Assembly (NCBI RefSeq): GCF_000203935.1
Contig: NC_008577.1
Coordinates: 2,852,001-2,916,000 of the forward strand
DNA length: 64,000 nucleotides
Source: Shewanella sp. ANA-3
GTDB lineage: Bacteria; Pseudomonadota; Gammaproteobacteria; Enterobacterales; Shewanellaceae
Direction: 5' to 3'
Shown: piece by piece, positions 54,396 to 63,960 of the stretch
How the letters are laid out: every line of letters starts with the position of its first letter
Position numbering within the stretch: position 1 is the first letter of the stretch
Translations under genes and position numbers: made by a program
The notes under the pieces: model-generated
Database searches by the model: none
What the model was told of the DNA's origin: nothing
What the model saw: only the letters and a program-made list of their open reading frames with translations

Positions 54396-55271
54396 TTAAT
54401 TGCCTTTACTTACGATGGCGCCTTTCCCCACGCCTTCGTAGGCAATCACAGTAAATTGGCTTGAAGGCACTTTTGCCACTAAGGTGGTCGCCATATAGTC
54501 GGCCAGCAATTCAACCGTGGTATCGTGCGGGATCAAATCACAACATTCCTTGGGCATGGCCAGTTGGAAATCCCCCTGCGGCGCTTGATAGTGAAAGCCA
54601 TAATGGCTGTCATCACTGATCCGCGTTTGTGGCGACAGGTTTAAGGTCTTTACTGACACTAAATCCTCTTCACTACCGAGGTAGATATCGTGCCAACGCT
54701 TGGCCCAATATTCATCCCATTTCGGTGCCGGAATGCCGTTTTCAAACACTTGAACCGGGCTGCGATGACCATGGGCTATCCGCTGGCAATTGCCATCGTG
54801 TTTACGTAAACCATGGCTGTAATGATAGTAAGGCGAGTTCAGGATCTCATGTCTTAAGGTGAGGCTAATACCTTCAACATTATCGGGCAGAGTTTCCCGC
54901 AGTGCTTTTTGTAAAAAGGCATTAACGCTTGGAATATCAATCTGTTCCGATGGAACGAGTGCAAAGGCTTGGGAAGGACAAGCTAAGTGGATCTCACCGA
55001 GCGCGCTATCGAAATCCATCCACACCCGATCGCCCTGCTGCTGCCAACGCACGCCACTGTAGGCGGTCGGCACCAATAAACGATGATCGGCCACCGCATC
55101 AATAGTCTGCTTAATGGTTCGTTTCACTCTAGCGAAATCGAGCACCATATTTTGCTCGTCTAGGCCGCCTTCTAATACCACATCGACAATCCAGCTTTCC
55201 CCTACCATGCCACGCTTGGGGCAAAGATAGGAAAAATCGATCACGGTTAAATCTTTTACAAACAGTTGCAT
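54396..55271 (-). CDS. double-domain 6-pyruvoyl/6-carboxytetrahydropterin synthase-like protein
   Basis: The 291-residue protein contains two PTPS/QueD folds. The N-terminal half (about 1-115) keeps the scaffold (VLDFARVKRTIKQTIDAVADHR) but lacks the zinc His-x-His and the catalytic Cys. The C-terminal half keeps both: His153, Cys162 and His167-Gly-His169, plus Glu279. QueD converts dihydroneopterin triphosphate to 6-carboxytetrahydropterin in queuosine synthesis. A separate normal QueD may exist elsewhere, so the role of this one is open. It is a single gene. Confidence 0.88.
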   Translation of the reverse strand: MQLFVKDLTVIDFSYLCPKRGMVGESWIVDVVLEGGLDEQNMVLDFARVKRTIKQTIDAVADHRLLVPTAYSGVRWQQQGDRVWMDFDSALGEIHLACPSQAFALVPSEQIDIPSVNAFLQKALRETLPDNVEGISLTLRHEILNSPYYHYSHGLRKHDGNCQRIAHGHRSPVQVFENGIPAPKWDEYWAKRWHDIYLGSEEDLVSVKTLNLSPQTRISDDSHYGFHYQAPQGDFQLAMPKECCDLIPHDTTVELLADYMATTLVAKVPSSQFTVIAYEGVGKGAIVSKGN

Positions 55272-55851
55272 TGACTCTCCTCGGCAGAAAAACAGTCCGC
55301 CTTAATAGGGATTGCGCCACTTAGCGATGGCCGAGCACGCTCACTTGGTCTTACACCAAGCTTACCCAAACAGTAAATAAGGATTCTAATCAATTCTGCC
55401 TCGCCCCGCGACAAATGAATCCGCTGTTAGGCGCTTTTTATCTGTATGACACAACAAATGCACAAGCTGCGCGCATGAGTTAACCAATTCAATGGCTAAT
55501 TGAATGGCTGAGTAAGCAAAAAGCAAAATGCTCTTACGCCACTCGCCCATCCCTTGCGCGCGGAAACATCTCGATAAGCCCGCCAAGGGTTACATCTGAT
55601 CAATAGCGATGAATAGACGAGCATAAATACAGGCTGGTTAATAGATACTCGCGATTAGCAGATGAATTGCTAAACGAAACACCGCCCAGCCTATCGAGAT
55701 AATCAAACAAAAACAGCGAATTAGCTCACAAAAATCTAATCCACAACTGCGATAGACCCAATCGAAACAAGGCGTTATCCCTAAGCCGATTAAGCCGTTA
55801 GTATCGCCCTATAGACCACACATAAAACAAGGTTAATAAGGGAGAGACCAG
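55272..55851. other. 580-base divergent region PTPS-like/ccpA
   Basis: No convincing gene or RNA was found. A 66-codon minus-strand frame at 55386-55586 lacks a ribosome site and family features. The spacer must hold the ccpA promoter; I saw only a TGATCAA half-site near 55600, too weak for an Fnr/EtrA call. ccpA itself has GGGAGAG before its ATG. Confidence 0.4.
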
Positions 55852-56853
55852 ATGATAAAACTCACCGCTATCGCGATCAGTATTATGGCCATGTTAGGCG
55901 GGCACTACGCCGTTGCTGCCGAACCGATTGAAGTGATTACGCCTGCTAAAATCACTGAGCCAGAAAAAGTCGAGCTGGGTAAGATGCTGTTTTTCGAACC
56001 TAGACTGTCGAAATCAGGCTTTATCTCCTGTAATTCTTGCCACAATCTTTCCACCGGTGGCGTGGATGCCCTACCTACATCGATTGGCCACCATTGGCAA
56101 GAGGGTCCAATTAACTCCCCAACCGTGCTGAACGCCGACTTTATGCTGGCGCAATTCTGGGATGGCCGTGCCAGCGACTTAAAAGAACAGGCCGCGGGTC
56201 CGATTGCCAATCCGAAGGAAATGGGCTTTACCCATGAGCTGGCCACCGAAACCATTGCCTCAATGCCCGCATACCGTGCTCGCTTTGCTAAGGTCTACGG
56301 TGATGACAAAGTCGATATCGATCGTTTAACCGATGCCATTGCCGCCTTCGAAAAAACCTTAGTCACACCGAATAGCCCCTTCGATCAATATTTATTGGGT
56401 AAACAGGATGCGATTAGCAGCGAAGCCAAAGCGGGTTACCAACTGTTTAAGGACAAAGGCTGCGTCAGTTGCCACAACGGCCCTGCGGTCGGTGGCACTA
56501 TGTTTATGAAGATGGGCTTAATCAAACCGTTCCACACCAATAATCCTGCCGAAGGGCGTAAAGGCGTGACGGGCAAAGAAGCCGATAAATATGTGTTTAA
56601 AGTACCGACGCTGCGTAATATCGAGCTCACCTATCCCTACTTCCACGATGGCAGCGTATGGACGCTCGAAGAAGCGGTCAATACCATGGCAGATATTCAG
56701 TTAGGGCAAAAGCTTACCGACAAGGAAACCAAGGAAATGGTGTCGTTTTTAAATTCACTCACAGGTGAACAGCCGCAGATCACTCTGCCAATTCTGCCGC
56801 CATCGAATAAAGCGACGCCGCGCCCTGTACCATTTGCAGCAGCAACCAAGTAA
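55852..56853 (+). CDS. ccpA: cytochrome c peroxidase
   Basis: The 333-residue periplasmic di-haem peroxidase has a signal peptide (cut after AVAA), haem-binding CNSCH at 60-64 and CVSCH at 204-208. It reduces H2O2 to water with electrons from small cytochromes c. The length and the His/Met ligand context (GTMFMKMG) are normal. It is a single gene, in Shewanella usually induced under low oxygen. Confidence 0.95.
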   Translation: MIKLTAIAISIMAMLGGHYAVAAEPIEVITPAKITEPEKVELGKMLFFEPRLSKSGFISCNSCHNLSTGGVDALPTSIGHHWQEGPINSPTVLNADFMLAQFWDGRASDLKEQAAGPIANPKEMGFTHELATETIASMPAYRARFAKVYGDDKVDIDRLTDAIAAFEKTLVTPNSPFDQYLLGKQDAISSEAKAGYQLFKDKGCVSCHNGPAVGGTMFMKMGLIKPFHTNNPAEGRKGVTGKEADKYVFKVPTLRNIELTYPYFHDGSVWTLEEAVNTMADIQLGQKLTDKETKEMVSFLNSLTGEQPQITLPILPPSNKATPRPVPFAAATK

Positions 56854-56899
56854 TCCGAGCTAAACGGCACTTCAGATAAGTCGCTTTCGCGCAAAAGAG

Positions 56900-56931
56900 A
56901 AAGGCCGAGGATTCATCCTCGGCCTTTTTGT
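56900..56931. terminator. bidirectional terminator ccpA/yejK
   Basis: AAAGGCCGAGG-ATTCAT-CCTCGGCCTTTTTG serves ccpA on the plus strand and possibly yejK on the minus. Confidence 0.88.
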
Positions 56932-56991
56932 TTAATGCTGGCAGCTTAAAAAGCGGACGCTTAAAGCTTAAGTGACAATATCCCTAGCGGC

Positions 56992-58020
56992 TTATTCGCC
57001 CTTAAGACGTCTATCTAACTGGTCTTTTAGGTTAGCGGGCACGCCTTTAATCAAGAGCGTGTCGGAAATCGGATCGTAAATCACTCGCTGCCCTAAATGG
57101 CCACCATCGAAGCTAATGGTGACGCCGCCACCAGTACCCGAAAACTTCTTCAATTGTCTTAAGGTCGATTTATCGGCGGGAAATTCTTCATCCAACTCAT
57201 AACTGCCGCCACGGGCAAAGTCATAGAAAGACTCCATACCTTGGTCGGCGAGTTCATCGGCTAAATCTTTGATCTCAATGTCTGCGCCTTCGTCGAAACG
57301 CTCGGAGCAATACTCAAACACTTTGTTACGGCATTGCTGACGCTCTTCCTTCGTCAGTTCGCTACTGGCAACAAAGTCTTCCACCGCGTTCATCAGGGTT
57401 TTGTTTTGCGCCTTAGTATTCACCCCTTCAACGCAGCCCATAAAGTCGAGGAAGAAATCGGCAACCTTACGACCAGCACGGCCACGGATAAAGGAGATGT
57501 ACTTACGAGAGTCCTTATCGGCCTGCCATTCGGTAAGATCGATACGCGCCGCTAATTGAATATTGCTTAAATCTAAGTGGTTGTTTTGCGACAGTTCCAT
57601 ATCATCGAGTACCGTCATCGATGATTTGGCACTGAGCAGCGCCACAAACAAAAAATCACTCGCCATGCTGGTATAGCAGGACATCAACAGGAATCCGCCT
57701 TGGCTAAAATCATATTTTGCCAACTCTTCCTGCAACAACTTACTGGCTTGGCCGGTAAATTCGACGAAGCCTAAATCCCCTGCACGGTATTCCTGCAGCG
57801 CATTAGAAAAAGCTGGATTGGCTTCACCGTCATCACCGTGGATACCAAAATAGCCAAATCCTTTGCCGGATTTGCTGGTATAAGTCTGATGCAATTCTTC
57901 CAGCATCATCTCGACAGCCTGACTGTTCAGCAGAGGTTGAGGACGTAAACGGCAGCGTAATTGCCCCTGACTGTCCTGGGAAATCTCGTGAATAATTGCT
58001 TGTTCGATGTTAATACTCAT
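56992..58020 (-). CDS. yejK: nucleoid-associated protein YejK
   Basis: The 342-residue NdpA-family protein, abundant on the nucleoid, keeps the length and conserved blocks of YejK ([37 protein letters not shown]). Its role is not well defined. It is divergent from yejL-yejM, as in E. coli. Confidence 0.94.
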   Translation of the reverse strand: MSINIEQAIIHEISQDSQGQLRCRLRPQPLLNSQAVEMMLEELHQTYTSKSGKGFGYFGIHGDDGEANPAFSNALQEYRAGDLGFVEFTGQASKLLQEELAKYDFSQGGFLLMSCYTSMASDFLFVALLSAKSSMTVLDDMELSQNNHLDLSNIQLAARIDLTEWQADKDSRKYISFIRGRAGRKVADFFLDFMGCVEGVNTKAQNKTLMNAVEDFVASSELTKEERQQCRNKVFEYCSERFDEGADIEIKDLADELADQGMESFYDFARGGSYELDEEFPADKSTLRQLKKFSGTGGGVTISFDGGHLGQRVIYDPISDTLLIKGVPANLKDQLDRRLKGE

Positions 58021-58097
58021 AAGCCCTGATAGTGATGCTGGAATAAATCCGCTATTATATGCCGCTAATCCATTCCAAAGTGAAACATTTTTTGATT

Positions 58098-58316
58098 ATG
58101 GCAATCCAATCGAAATACTCAAACGCACAAGTTGAATCATTAATCGCCGAGATTTTAGCGGTACTCGAAAAGCACAAAGCCCCTACTGACTTAAGCCTCA
58201 TGGCGCTGGGCAACTGTGTCACTCACCTGCTTGAGCGCAAAGTGCCAAGCGAATCTCGCCAAGCGGTCGCTGAACAATTTGCAAAAGCACTCGCACAATC
58301 GGTGAAATCCAATTAA
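58098..58316 (+). CDS. yejL: YejL family protein (DUF1414)
   Basis: The 72-residue helical protein matches Yej[18 protein letters not shown] and [17 protein letters not shown]. The ATG at 58098 is the family start; 13 residues upstream are not shared. The function is unknown. It is 66 bases before yejM and probably in the same transcript. Confidence 0.92.
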   Translation: MAIQSKYSNAQVESLIAEILAVLEKHKAPTDLSLMALGNCVTHLLERKVPSESRQAVAEQFAKALAQSVKSN

Positions 58317-58382
58317 GTTAGTCGAGTAACAATCGTTAAAACAACATAAGATACAACGTCTTTTAGGAATAAGCGGATCACT

Positions 58383-60173
58383 ATGGTCGAGCGAAAAAAG
58401 CAAATGAGCCGCGATCGCGTGTCACGACTCATCAACTGGGGACATTGGTTCGCCTTCTTTAATGGCCTGTTGGCCATGATTGTCGGCACACGCTATCTGA
58501 GCAGTGTGGGTTATCCCGAAACCTGGTTTGGCTGGGGCTACCTCGCCGTCAGCACCATTGGCCAGTTCAGTTTTCTTGCTTTTATCGCCTACTTGATCTG
58601 CCTATTCCCGCTGACCTTAATCTTGCCTTATTCCAAGATTTTAAGGGGCTTAGCGGCAGTTATCGCCACCTTAAGCCTGTGTATCTTACTGTACGACACC
58701 ATAGTGTATGCCGATTATGGCATGCACTTGAGCCCCTTCGCCTTCGACTTAGCCTGGGCCGATTTAAATGCCCTGCTCCACGGTACCTCTTATATTGTCA
58801 CGCCTATCGCCATTTTGGTGATTGAGCTAACGGCGGCCAACTTCCTGTGGAAACGGATTGAGAAAATCCAAAAGCTAAATCTTGGCAATAAGGTCATTAC
58901 CCTGATTGGGGTGTGTTTTGTCAGCAGCCATTTGATCCACATTTGGGCCGACGCGGCCGATATCACCGAAATAACCCGTTTCGATGATACTTATCCGCTG
59001 TCATACCCCGCCACGGCGCGCTCCTTTATGGAAAGCCATGGTATTGATGGCTCTTCACAATCGGATGATGAAGCCAATCATGCGACCAGCACGCTCAGTT
59101 ACCCCACGCAGCCACTACAGTGTCAAGCCGACAGCAAACCCAATGTGTTAATGCTGACCATCGACAGCTTACGTGCCGACATGGTGGACGCTAAGACCAT
59201 GCCGTTTTTGCATCAATACACTGAGCAGAATCAGAGCTTTACCCAGCATTACAGTGGCGGCAATCAATTTAGAACCGGCATGTTTTCCCTTCTCTATGGC
59301 TTGCAAGGCAGCTATGGCGATGCGCGCATCTTCAATAGCACTAGCCCCATCATGACCCAAAGCTTTAGACAGGCGGGTTATCAGCTTGGCTTATTTATCC
59401 CAGAAACCAATCTGAATTTACGCTCCGCGCAGGCCATGTTTAATGACTTTACCCCAGTCATCGCCAAAGAAACCAATGGCAGTGCCGATGCGGATTTACG
59501 CAGTGTAGGCCACTTTAAGCAATGGCAAAGCGAGCAACAGAGCCCATGGTTCGCCCTCGTCAACCTGAAGGCACCAGAGAATTTTGATACCCCAGTCGGC
59601 TTCCTTGGCATCGAAACCGTTAAGGCCGATGCCAATTTGAAACCCGCACAAAAGGTGCTGTTTAACCAATATCGCCAATCGTTGAATTTTATTGATAAAC
59701 AAATCCAAGCGATAGTGAGTGAGTTGCCGAGCGATACCTTAGTGGTGATCACTGGCGTTAACGGCAAGATATTCACCAGCAACAGCGATGAAGCCCAGCG
59801 CAATTTGTCTCCCGAGAGTGTCAGAGTGCCTATGGTTATTCATTGGCCGAATGTCGGCGCCAGTAAGGTTAAATACCGCACCAGTCACTATGGCGTAGTG
59901 CCAACCTTGATGACCCATATCTTAGGTTGCACCAATAACACCACTGACTACAGCGCGGGCCGTAGCCTACTGCAACCGAGCCAAGAGACCTGGATTTACA
60001 TCGGTGACAGTCGCATATTTGCCATTTACCAACAGTCGGAAATCACCGTCATCGACCGCCATGGTAAATACCGCATTTACGATGAAAACTTTGAGCACAG
60101 ACTGCATAAGAAGATGAGTGCGCCCGAGCTTATCCAAGTGATGCGAGAAGGCCGTCGCCTCTATAATCATTAA
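58383..60173 (+). CDS. yejM: inner-membrane sulfatase-like protein YejM/LapC (PbgA)
   Basis: The 596-residue protein has five N-terminal membrane helices (DUF3413, about 15-190), then a periplasmic sulfatase-like domain (about 250-560) with MLTIDSLRADMV. Catalysis is not expected. In E. coli YejM/LapC senses LPS and restrains LpxC degradation via LapB. It follows yejL in the same order as in enterics. Confidence 0.94.
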   Translation: MVERKKQMSRDRVSRLINWGHWFAFFNGLLAMIVGTRYLSSVGYPETWFGWGYLAVSTIGQFSFLAFIAYLICLFPLTLILPYSKILRGLAAVIATLSLCILLYDTIVYADYGMHLSPFAFDLAWADLNALLHGTSYIVTPIAILVIELTAANFLWKRIEKIQKLNLGNKVITLIGVCFVSSHLIHIWADAADITEITRFDDTYPLSYPATARSFMESHGIDGSSQSDDEANHATSTLSYPTQPLQCQADSKPNVLMLTIDSLRADMVDAKTMPFLHQYTEQNQSFTQHYSGGNQFRTGMFSLLYGLQGSYGDARIFNSTSPIMTQSFRQAGYQLGLFIPETNLNLRSAQAMFNDFTPVIAKETNGSADADLRSVGHFKQWQSEQQSPWFALVNLKAPENFDTPVGFLGIETVKADANLKPAQKVLFNQYRQSLNFIDKQIQAIVSELPSDTLVVITGVNGKIFTSNSDEAQRNLSPESVRVPMVIHWPNVGASKVKYRTSHYGVVPTLMTHILGCTNNTTDYSAGRSLLQPSQETWIYIGDSRIFAIYQQSEITVIDRHGKYRIYDENFEHRLHKKMSAPELIQVMREGRRLYNH

Positions 60174-60264
60174 GTAGAGAGTTACTAGGCGAGCCAATCG
60201 TTACAGGTCGTTATTGCTCCCAGTAAAGCTTGGATTAAAACGAGAAAAAAATAAACAATAAACA

Positions 60265-60297
60265 AAAAGCCCCACTTCATCGTGGGGCTTTTTATTT
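60265..60297. terminator. bidirectional terminator yejM/OYE
   Basis: AAAAAGCCCCAC-TTCATC-GTGGGGCTTTTT lies between the convergent yejM and Old Yellow Enzyme genes. Confidence 0.9.
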
Positions 60298-60311
60298 GGC
60301 TAAGAACTAGC

Positions 60312-61424
60312 TCAATCTATGGATGATTCCGCCTTCACGGTGGAATAACGCTCTAACCAATGGGCGTAGGATGAAGGTAACACCCAAGATGGACGCGAAA
60401 CCTTTAAGGTTTGTGCCGCTTGATACGGCCAGTGAGGGTTAGCCAAGAACGCTTTACCTATCATGACTAAATCCATTTGCTGATCTTGAATCGCTTGCTC
60501 TGCGTGGTGAGGATTATCCATGCCCCATGACGTTGCCACCGGGAAACCCACTTCACGACGCACTCGCTCGGCAATAGGCGCCAAAAAAGCCGGGCGCCAT
60601 GGAATATTGGCCGTAGGTGTTGAAAAACAAATACTGACGTTAAGCATATCGAGACCAGCGCGCTTAAATTGCTTCACCAAGGCGATGGACTCACTCAGGG
60701 TTTGCTCGTCTTTATCATCAAATTCAATCACCCCAAAGCGCGCCGTTAACGGTAAATGTTCAGGCCAAACCGCCCTCACCGCCTCAACCGTCTCGATAAG
60801 AAAACGGCCTCGCCCTTGTGCATCACCACCGTATTCATCGGTACGTTGGTTGGCATAGGTCGAGAAGAAGCTTTGCGCTAAATAACCGTGGGCAAAGTGC
60901 AACTCTAACCATTCAAACCCTGCCTCGAGCGCCCGCTTGGCCGCTGCAACGAAATCGGCTTTCACACGTTGAATATCGTCAATCGTCATGGCTGTTGGTA
61001 CTTTGCCAAGGTTAGCACCAAATGCCACGGCCGATGGCGAAAGCGTTTGCCATCCTTCGTCACCTTCAATATGGTCATCCCCTTCCCAAGGAATGTTGGC
61101 ACTGGCTTTACGACCAGCATGGGCGATTTGGATCCCCGCCACCGCGCCAGCACCTTTAATCGCCGAGGCGATGTTGGCCAAACCTGCCGCTTGTTCCTCG
61201 TTCCACAATCCTAAGCAGCGCGGGGTGATCCGTCCCTCAGGCGATACGGCCGTCGCCTCAACCACCACTAAACCTGCGCCGCCGCGAGCGAGACTAGTGT
61301 AATGTACTTGATGCCAATCGTTACTCAGCCCGTCGTGAGCCTGATACTGACACATAGGTGCCACGGCAATGCGGTTTTTAAGCGTGATATCTTTTAATCT
61401 GAAAGGAGAAAATAGCTGGGTCAT
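60312..61424 (-). CDS. Old Yellow Enzyme, YqjM/thermophilic-like class
   Basis: The 370-residue FMN ene-reductase has a TIM barrel with VAPMCQYQAHDG (the Cys of YqjM-type enzymes), IQIAHAGRKA, ELHFAHGYLAQSFFS and MDLVMIGKAFLANP. It reduces activated C=C bonds with NADPH. The ATG follows AGGA by seven bases. A LysR gene lies divergently upstream. Confidence 0.94.
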   Translation of the reverse strand: MTQLFSPFRLKDITLKNRIAVAPMCQYQAHDGLSNDWHQVHYTSLARGGAGLVVVEATAVSPEGRITPRCLGLWNEEQAAGLANIASAIKGAGAVAGIQIAHAGRKASANIPWEGDDHIEGDEGWQTLSPSAVAFGANLGKVPTAMTIDDIQRVKADFVAAAKRALEAGFEWLELHFAHGYLAQSFFSTYANQRTDEYGGDAQGRGRFLIETVEAVRAVWPEHLPLTARFGVIEFDDKDEQTLSESIALVKQFKRAGLDMLNVSICFSTPTANIPWRPAFLAPIAERVRREVGFPVATSWGMDNPHHAEQAIQDQQMDLVMIGKAFLANPHWPYQAAQTLKVSRPSWVLPSSYAHWLERYSTVKAESSID

Positions 61425-61500
61425 CTGACAGTCCTAACCATGGGTTAACTAGATGAGGACAGACTAAAACGAACGTGCCATAATTAAAAGTATCACCATA

Positions 61501-61515
61501 TTATAGGTTCTATAA
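61501..61515. promoter_or_regulatory. candidate LysR operator
   Basis: TTATAG-GTT-CTATAA is a palindrome with a three-base centre in the 100-base spacer between the OYE gene and the LysR gene, overlapping their likely promoters. Confidence 0.45.
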
Positions 61516-61524
61516 GATTTCGTT

Positions 61525-62391
61525 ATGATAAATCCACAATGGCTCAATACCTTTGCAGTGTTAGTGGAAAAGGGAAACTTTACCCGCACGGCCGAAGCCA
61601 TAGGTATCACCCAAGCCGCGGTCAGCCAGCATATCAGTCGCTTAGAGGAAGAGTACGGCACCCTATTTTTGCGCCGTAGCCGCCAACTCGAAATCACTCC
61701 CATTGGTGAGCATTTGTTGAGTTACGTCAACGATATAGACTGCGCCAAGAAGCGATTACAGCAAAAACTCATTCAAGACGATGCCCATATTGGCGAGATT
61801 AGCCTTATCACCCCTGGCAGTATTGGCTTAACCCTCTACCCCTTGCTTTTACAGCTACAAACGGCGTTTTCGCAGCTAAAAATTCATCATCGTTTTGCCC
61901 CCGATAATGAAATCCTCTCCGCCATTCTCGCTAATCAACATGAGCTGGGGATGGTGACGTTTAAGCCGTCGGATCCCAGTATTTGCAGCAGCCATTTTAC
62001 CGAAGAGCCCCTCGAGTTGGTTGTGCCTGCGGGGCAGAAAATTACCAGTTGGCAAGATTTGCAGCGCCTCGGATTTATCTCCCACCCCGATGGCGAAGCC
62101 ATGGCCACCCGTTTATTGAGCCGCAAATATCCAGGGAGTCCTGGCATCCAAGAGATCCCCTGTAAAGGTTTTATCAATCAGATAAGCTTAATCTTGGAAC
62201 CCGTCGCCAAGGGACTCGGCTTTACCGTGATCCCACGTTATGCCCGTAAGGCCTTTGAACGGCAAGAGGAAATCTATGTGGTTGAGTGTGGCAGCCAAGT
62301 CGTGGACACCATTTGGTTGATCCACAGAGCCGAGTGGCCTTTGTCCCGCCGAGCACAAACGGCCATCGATTACTTAAAAAGTCAGATTTAA
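61525..62391 (+). CDS. LysR-family transcriptional regulator
   Basis: The 288-residue protein has a winged helix (NTFAVLVEKGNFTRTAEAIG, ITQAAVSQHISRLEEEYG) and a ligand-binding domain. It is divergent from the OYE gene and likely controls it; the ligand is unknown. The ATG has only a weak ribosome site. Confidence 0.92.
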   Translation: MINPQWLNTFAVLVEKGNFTRTAEAIGITQAAVSQHISRLEEEYGTLFLRRSRQLEITPIGEHLLSYVNDIDCAKKRLQQKLIQDDAHIGEISLITPGSIGLTLYPLLLQLQTAFSQLKIHHRFAPDNEILSAILANQHELGMVTFKPSDPSICSSHFTEEPLELVVPAGQKITSWQDLQRLGFISHPDGEAMATRLLSRKYPGSPGIQEIPCKGFINQISLILEPVAKGLGFTVIPRYARKAFERQEEIYVVECGSQVVDTIWLIHRAEWPLSRRAQTAIDYLKSQI

Positions 62392-62587
62392 CTTAAACCG
62401 ACAGGTTGAAATGTCACGGCGAAAGGCGTTAAAGAGGCAAAGTGAATGCCTAGTAATAGAAATCTAGCCATTTTAGAACAACATAATTAATTGAATATCG
62501 GACAGATTTATATTTATAGGTTATATTAGCATCTATAAATAGTACCCCATGTTGTTAGTACTCCCTTTAATTGCACGGCTGCGAACC

Positions 62588-63538
62588 ATGACAAAAATTG
62601 CCCCACAACACGCCGAAACGGGTTCCGATACCAACCATAGTCAAGCCATTGATACTATTTTAAATAGTCTCGATGCGCTGGTTTATGTCTCTGATTTAGA
62701 TACCTATGATTTACTCTATCTCAATGACTACGGTGTATCGGTTTGGGGTGAGGCAAAAGGTAAAAAGTGCTATCAAGTGCTGCAATCGGCACAACACTCG
62801 CCTTGTCAATTTTGTACTAACCCTAAACTATTGGATGAAAAGGGAAATCCTGCTGGCGTTCATGTGTGGGAGTTTCAAAACACCCAAAATGGCCGTTGGT
62901 ACCAATGTCGCGATCAAGCCATTCATTGGACCGATGGCCGATTAGTTAGAATCGAAATCGCCACCGATATCACCGAACGCAAACAAATGGAGCAAGCGCT
63001 GATAGAGGCAAAATCCACGGCCGAGCGCCTTGCCGACACTGACGAACTGACCCAACTCTATAATCGCCGGGCTTTTTTCAATCTCGGTCGCCAAATTGCG
63101 CAACAAACAGCACAACCACTGGCCTTTATCATGTTCGATATTGATCACTTTAAGCGGATTAACGACCGCTGGGGCCATGCGATGGGTGATGCGGCGCTTA
63201 TCCATATCGCAAGATTGACGCAAACCAAACTGAGAACAAATGATATTCTTGCTCGTTTAGGCGGCGAAGAGTTTGGGCTGATTTTACCCAACACTCACCA
63301 TGAGCAAGCATGGCAAGTGGCGGAGTCAATTCGACACGGGTTTGATACGCAGCCACTACAGCTTAACGGCCACAGCATCCACTGCACAGCAAGCTTTGGC
63401 ATATCATCCTTGGTCTTGCCTCAAATCAATCATCCCGATGAGGCACAAACCCTCTTGGAAACCCTATTCAATAATGCCGATCAGGCCATGATGCAAGCCA
63501 AGCGAGCAGGTAGAAATCAAGTCTGTGATGCGGTCTAA
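62588..63538 (+). CDS. PAS-GGDEF diguanylate cyclase
   Basis: The 316-residue protein has an N-terminal PAS domain (about 15-130) with a Cys cluster (KKCYQVLQ, SPCQFC) and a GGDEF domain with GGEEF at 225-229 and an RxxD inhibition site (RTND). It should make c-di-GMP with product control. The Cys cluster may bind metal or sense redox. I start at MTKIAPQ (62588); an in-frame ATG at 62549 is possible and neither has a good ribosome site. Confidence 0.9.
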   Translation: MTKIAPQHAETGSDTNHSQAIDTILNSLDALVYVSDLDTYDLLYLNDYGVSVWGEAKGKKCYQVLQSAQHSPCQFCTNPKLLDEKGNPAGVHVWEFQNTQNGRWYQCRDQAIHWTDGRLVRIEIATDITERKQMEQALIEAKSTAERLADTDELTQLYNRRAFFNLGRQIAQQTAQPLAFIMFDIDHFKRINDRWGHAMGDAALIHIARLTQTKLRTNDILARLGGEEFGLILPNTHHEQAWQVAESIRHGFDTQPLQLNGHSIHCTASFGISSLVLPQINHPDEAQTLLETLFNNADQAMMQAKRAGRNQVCDAV

Positions 63539-63647
63539 CAATACAAATAAAGTTAGTCCATTTATGATTGGTGTAAGACTTGTGATGAGATAGCAACAAT
63601 GCCAATCCGAACTGACTGTATAACTCTTCGTGCAGCTAAATACCTAT

Positions 63648-63839
63648 TTGCCCCAAAACGAGATAAGTTTGTCGTCAGGTGTTCAGGATGAATTGTCATT
63701 GTTTCCCCAGTGACACGCCGTGAATATGTCCCTATAGGCTCGACGGCGGCATCCATGCCGCCAACGGTCACAGTTGCAACAATGACAATCTTTACGACCA
63801 TTGAACTGTTCATCTGGCTAAAAGCTTTTGCCTCATTCC
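63648..63839 (-). repeat. dispersed hairpin-rich repeat, copy 2
   Basis: The complement of this stretch is about 90 percent identical by eye to 25820-26010. The centre around GGCTCGACGG and the loop of the hairpin differ most; the paired arms are kept. This copy lies 3' to the PAS-GGDEF gene and in opposite orientation to copy 1. Confidence 0.88.
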
Positions 63840-63940
63840 AATTTAGCACTCGTTTGTTCATTCGGGGCTTTACGAAAGAGTTACCCTACAAAATCTCATC
63901 TATTAGCCATCCGCTTTAGTGCTTCTCTATAGCAGCTAGA

Positions 63941-63960
63941 TACTGGATAAACATACAGCT
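63941..63960 (+). promoter_or_regulatory. candidate LexA (SOS) box
   Basis: TACTGGATAAACATACAGCT keeps the CTG-N10-CAG core and an A/T-rich centre of LexA boxes. A TATATC -10-like element and a GAGGACC sequence at about 63983 follow, so a damage-inducible gene probably begins just outside the window on the plus strand. Confidence 0.55.

Noticed and set aside
55386..55586. 66-codon minus-strand frame upstream of ccpA
   Set aside because: No ribosome site, unusual composition and no recognisable domain.
63562..63861. 99-codon minus-strand frame at the right end
   Set aside because: It is formed by the dispersed repeat and its flanks; only the repeat part is shared with copy 1.
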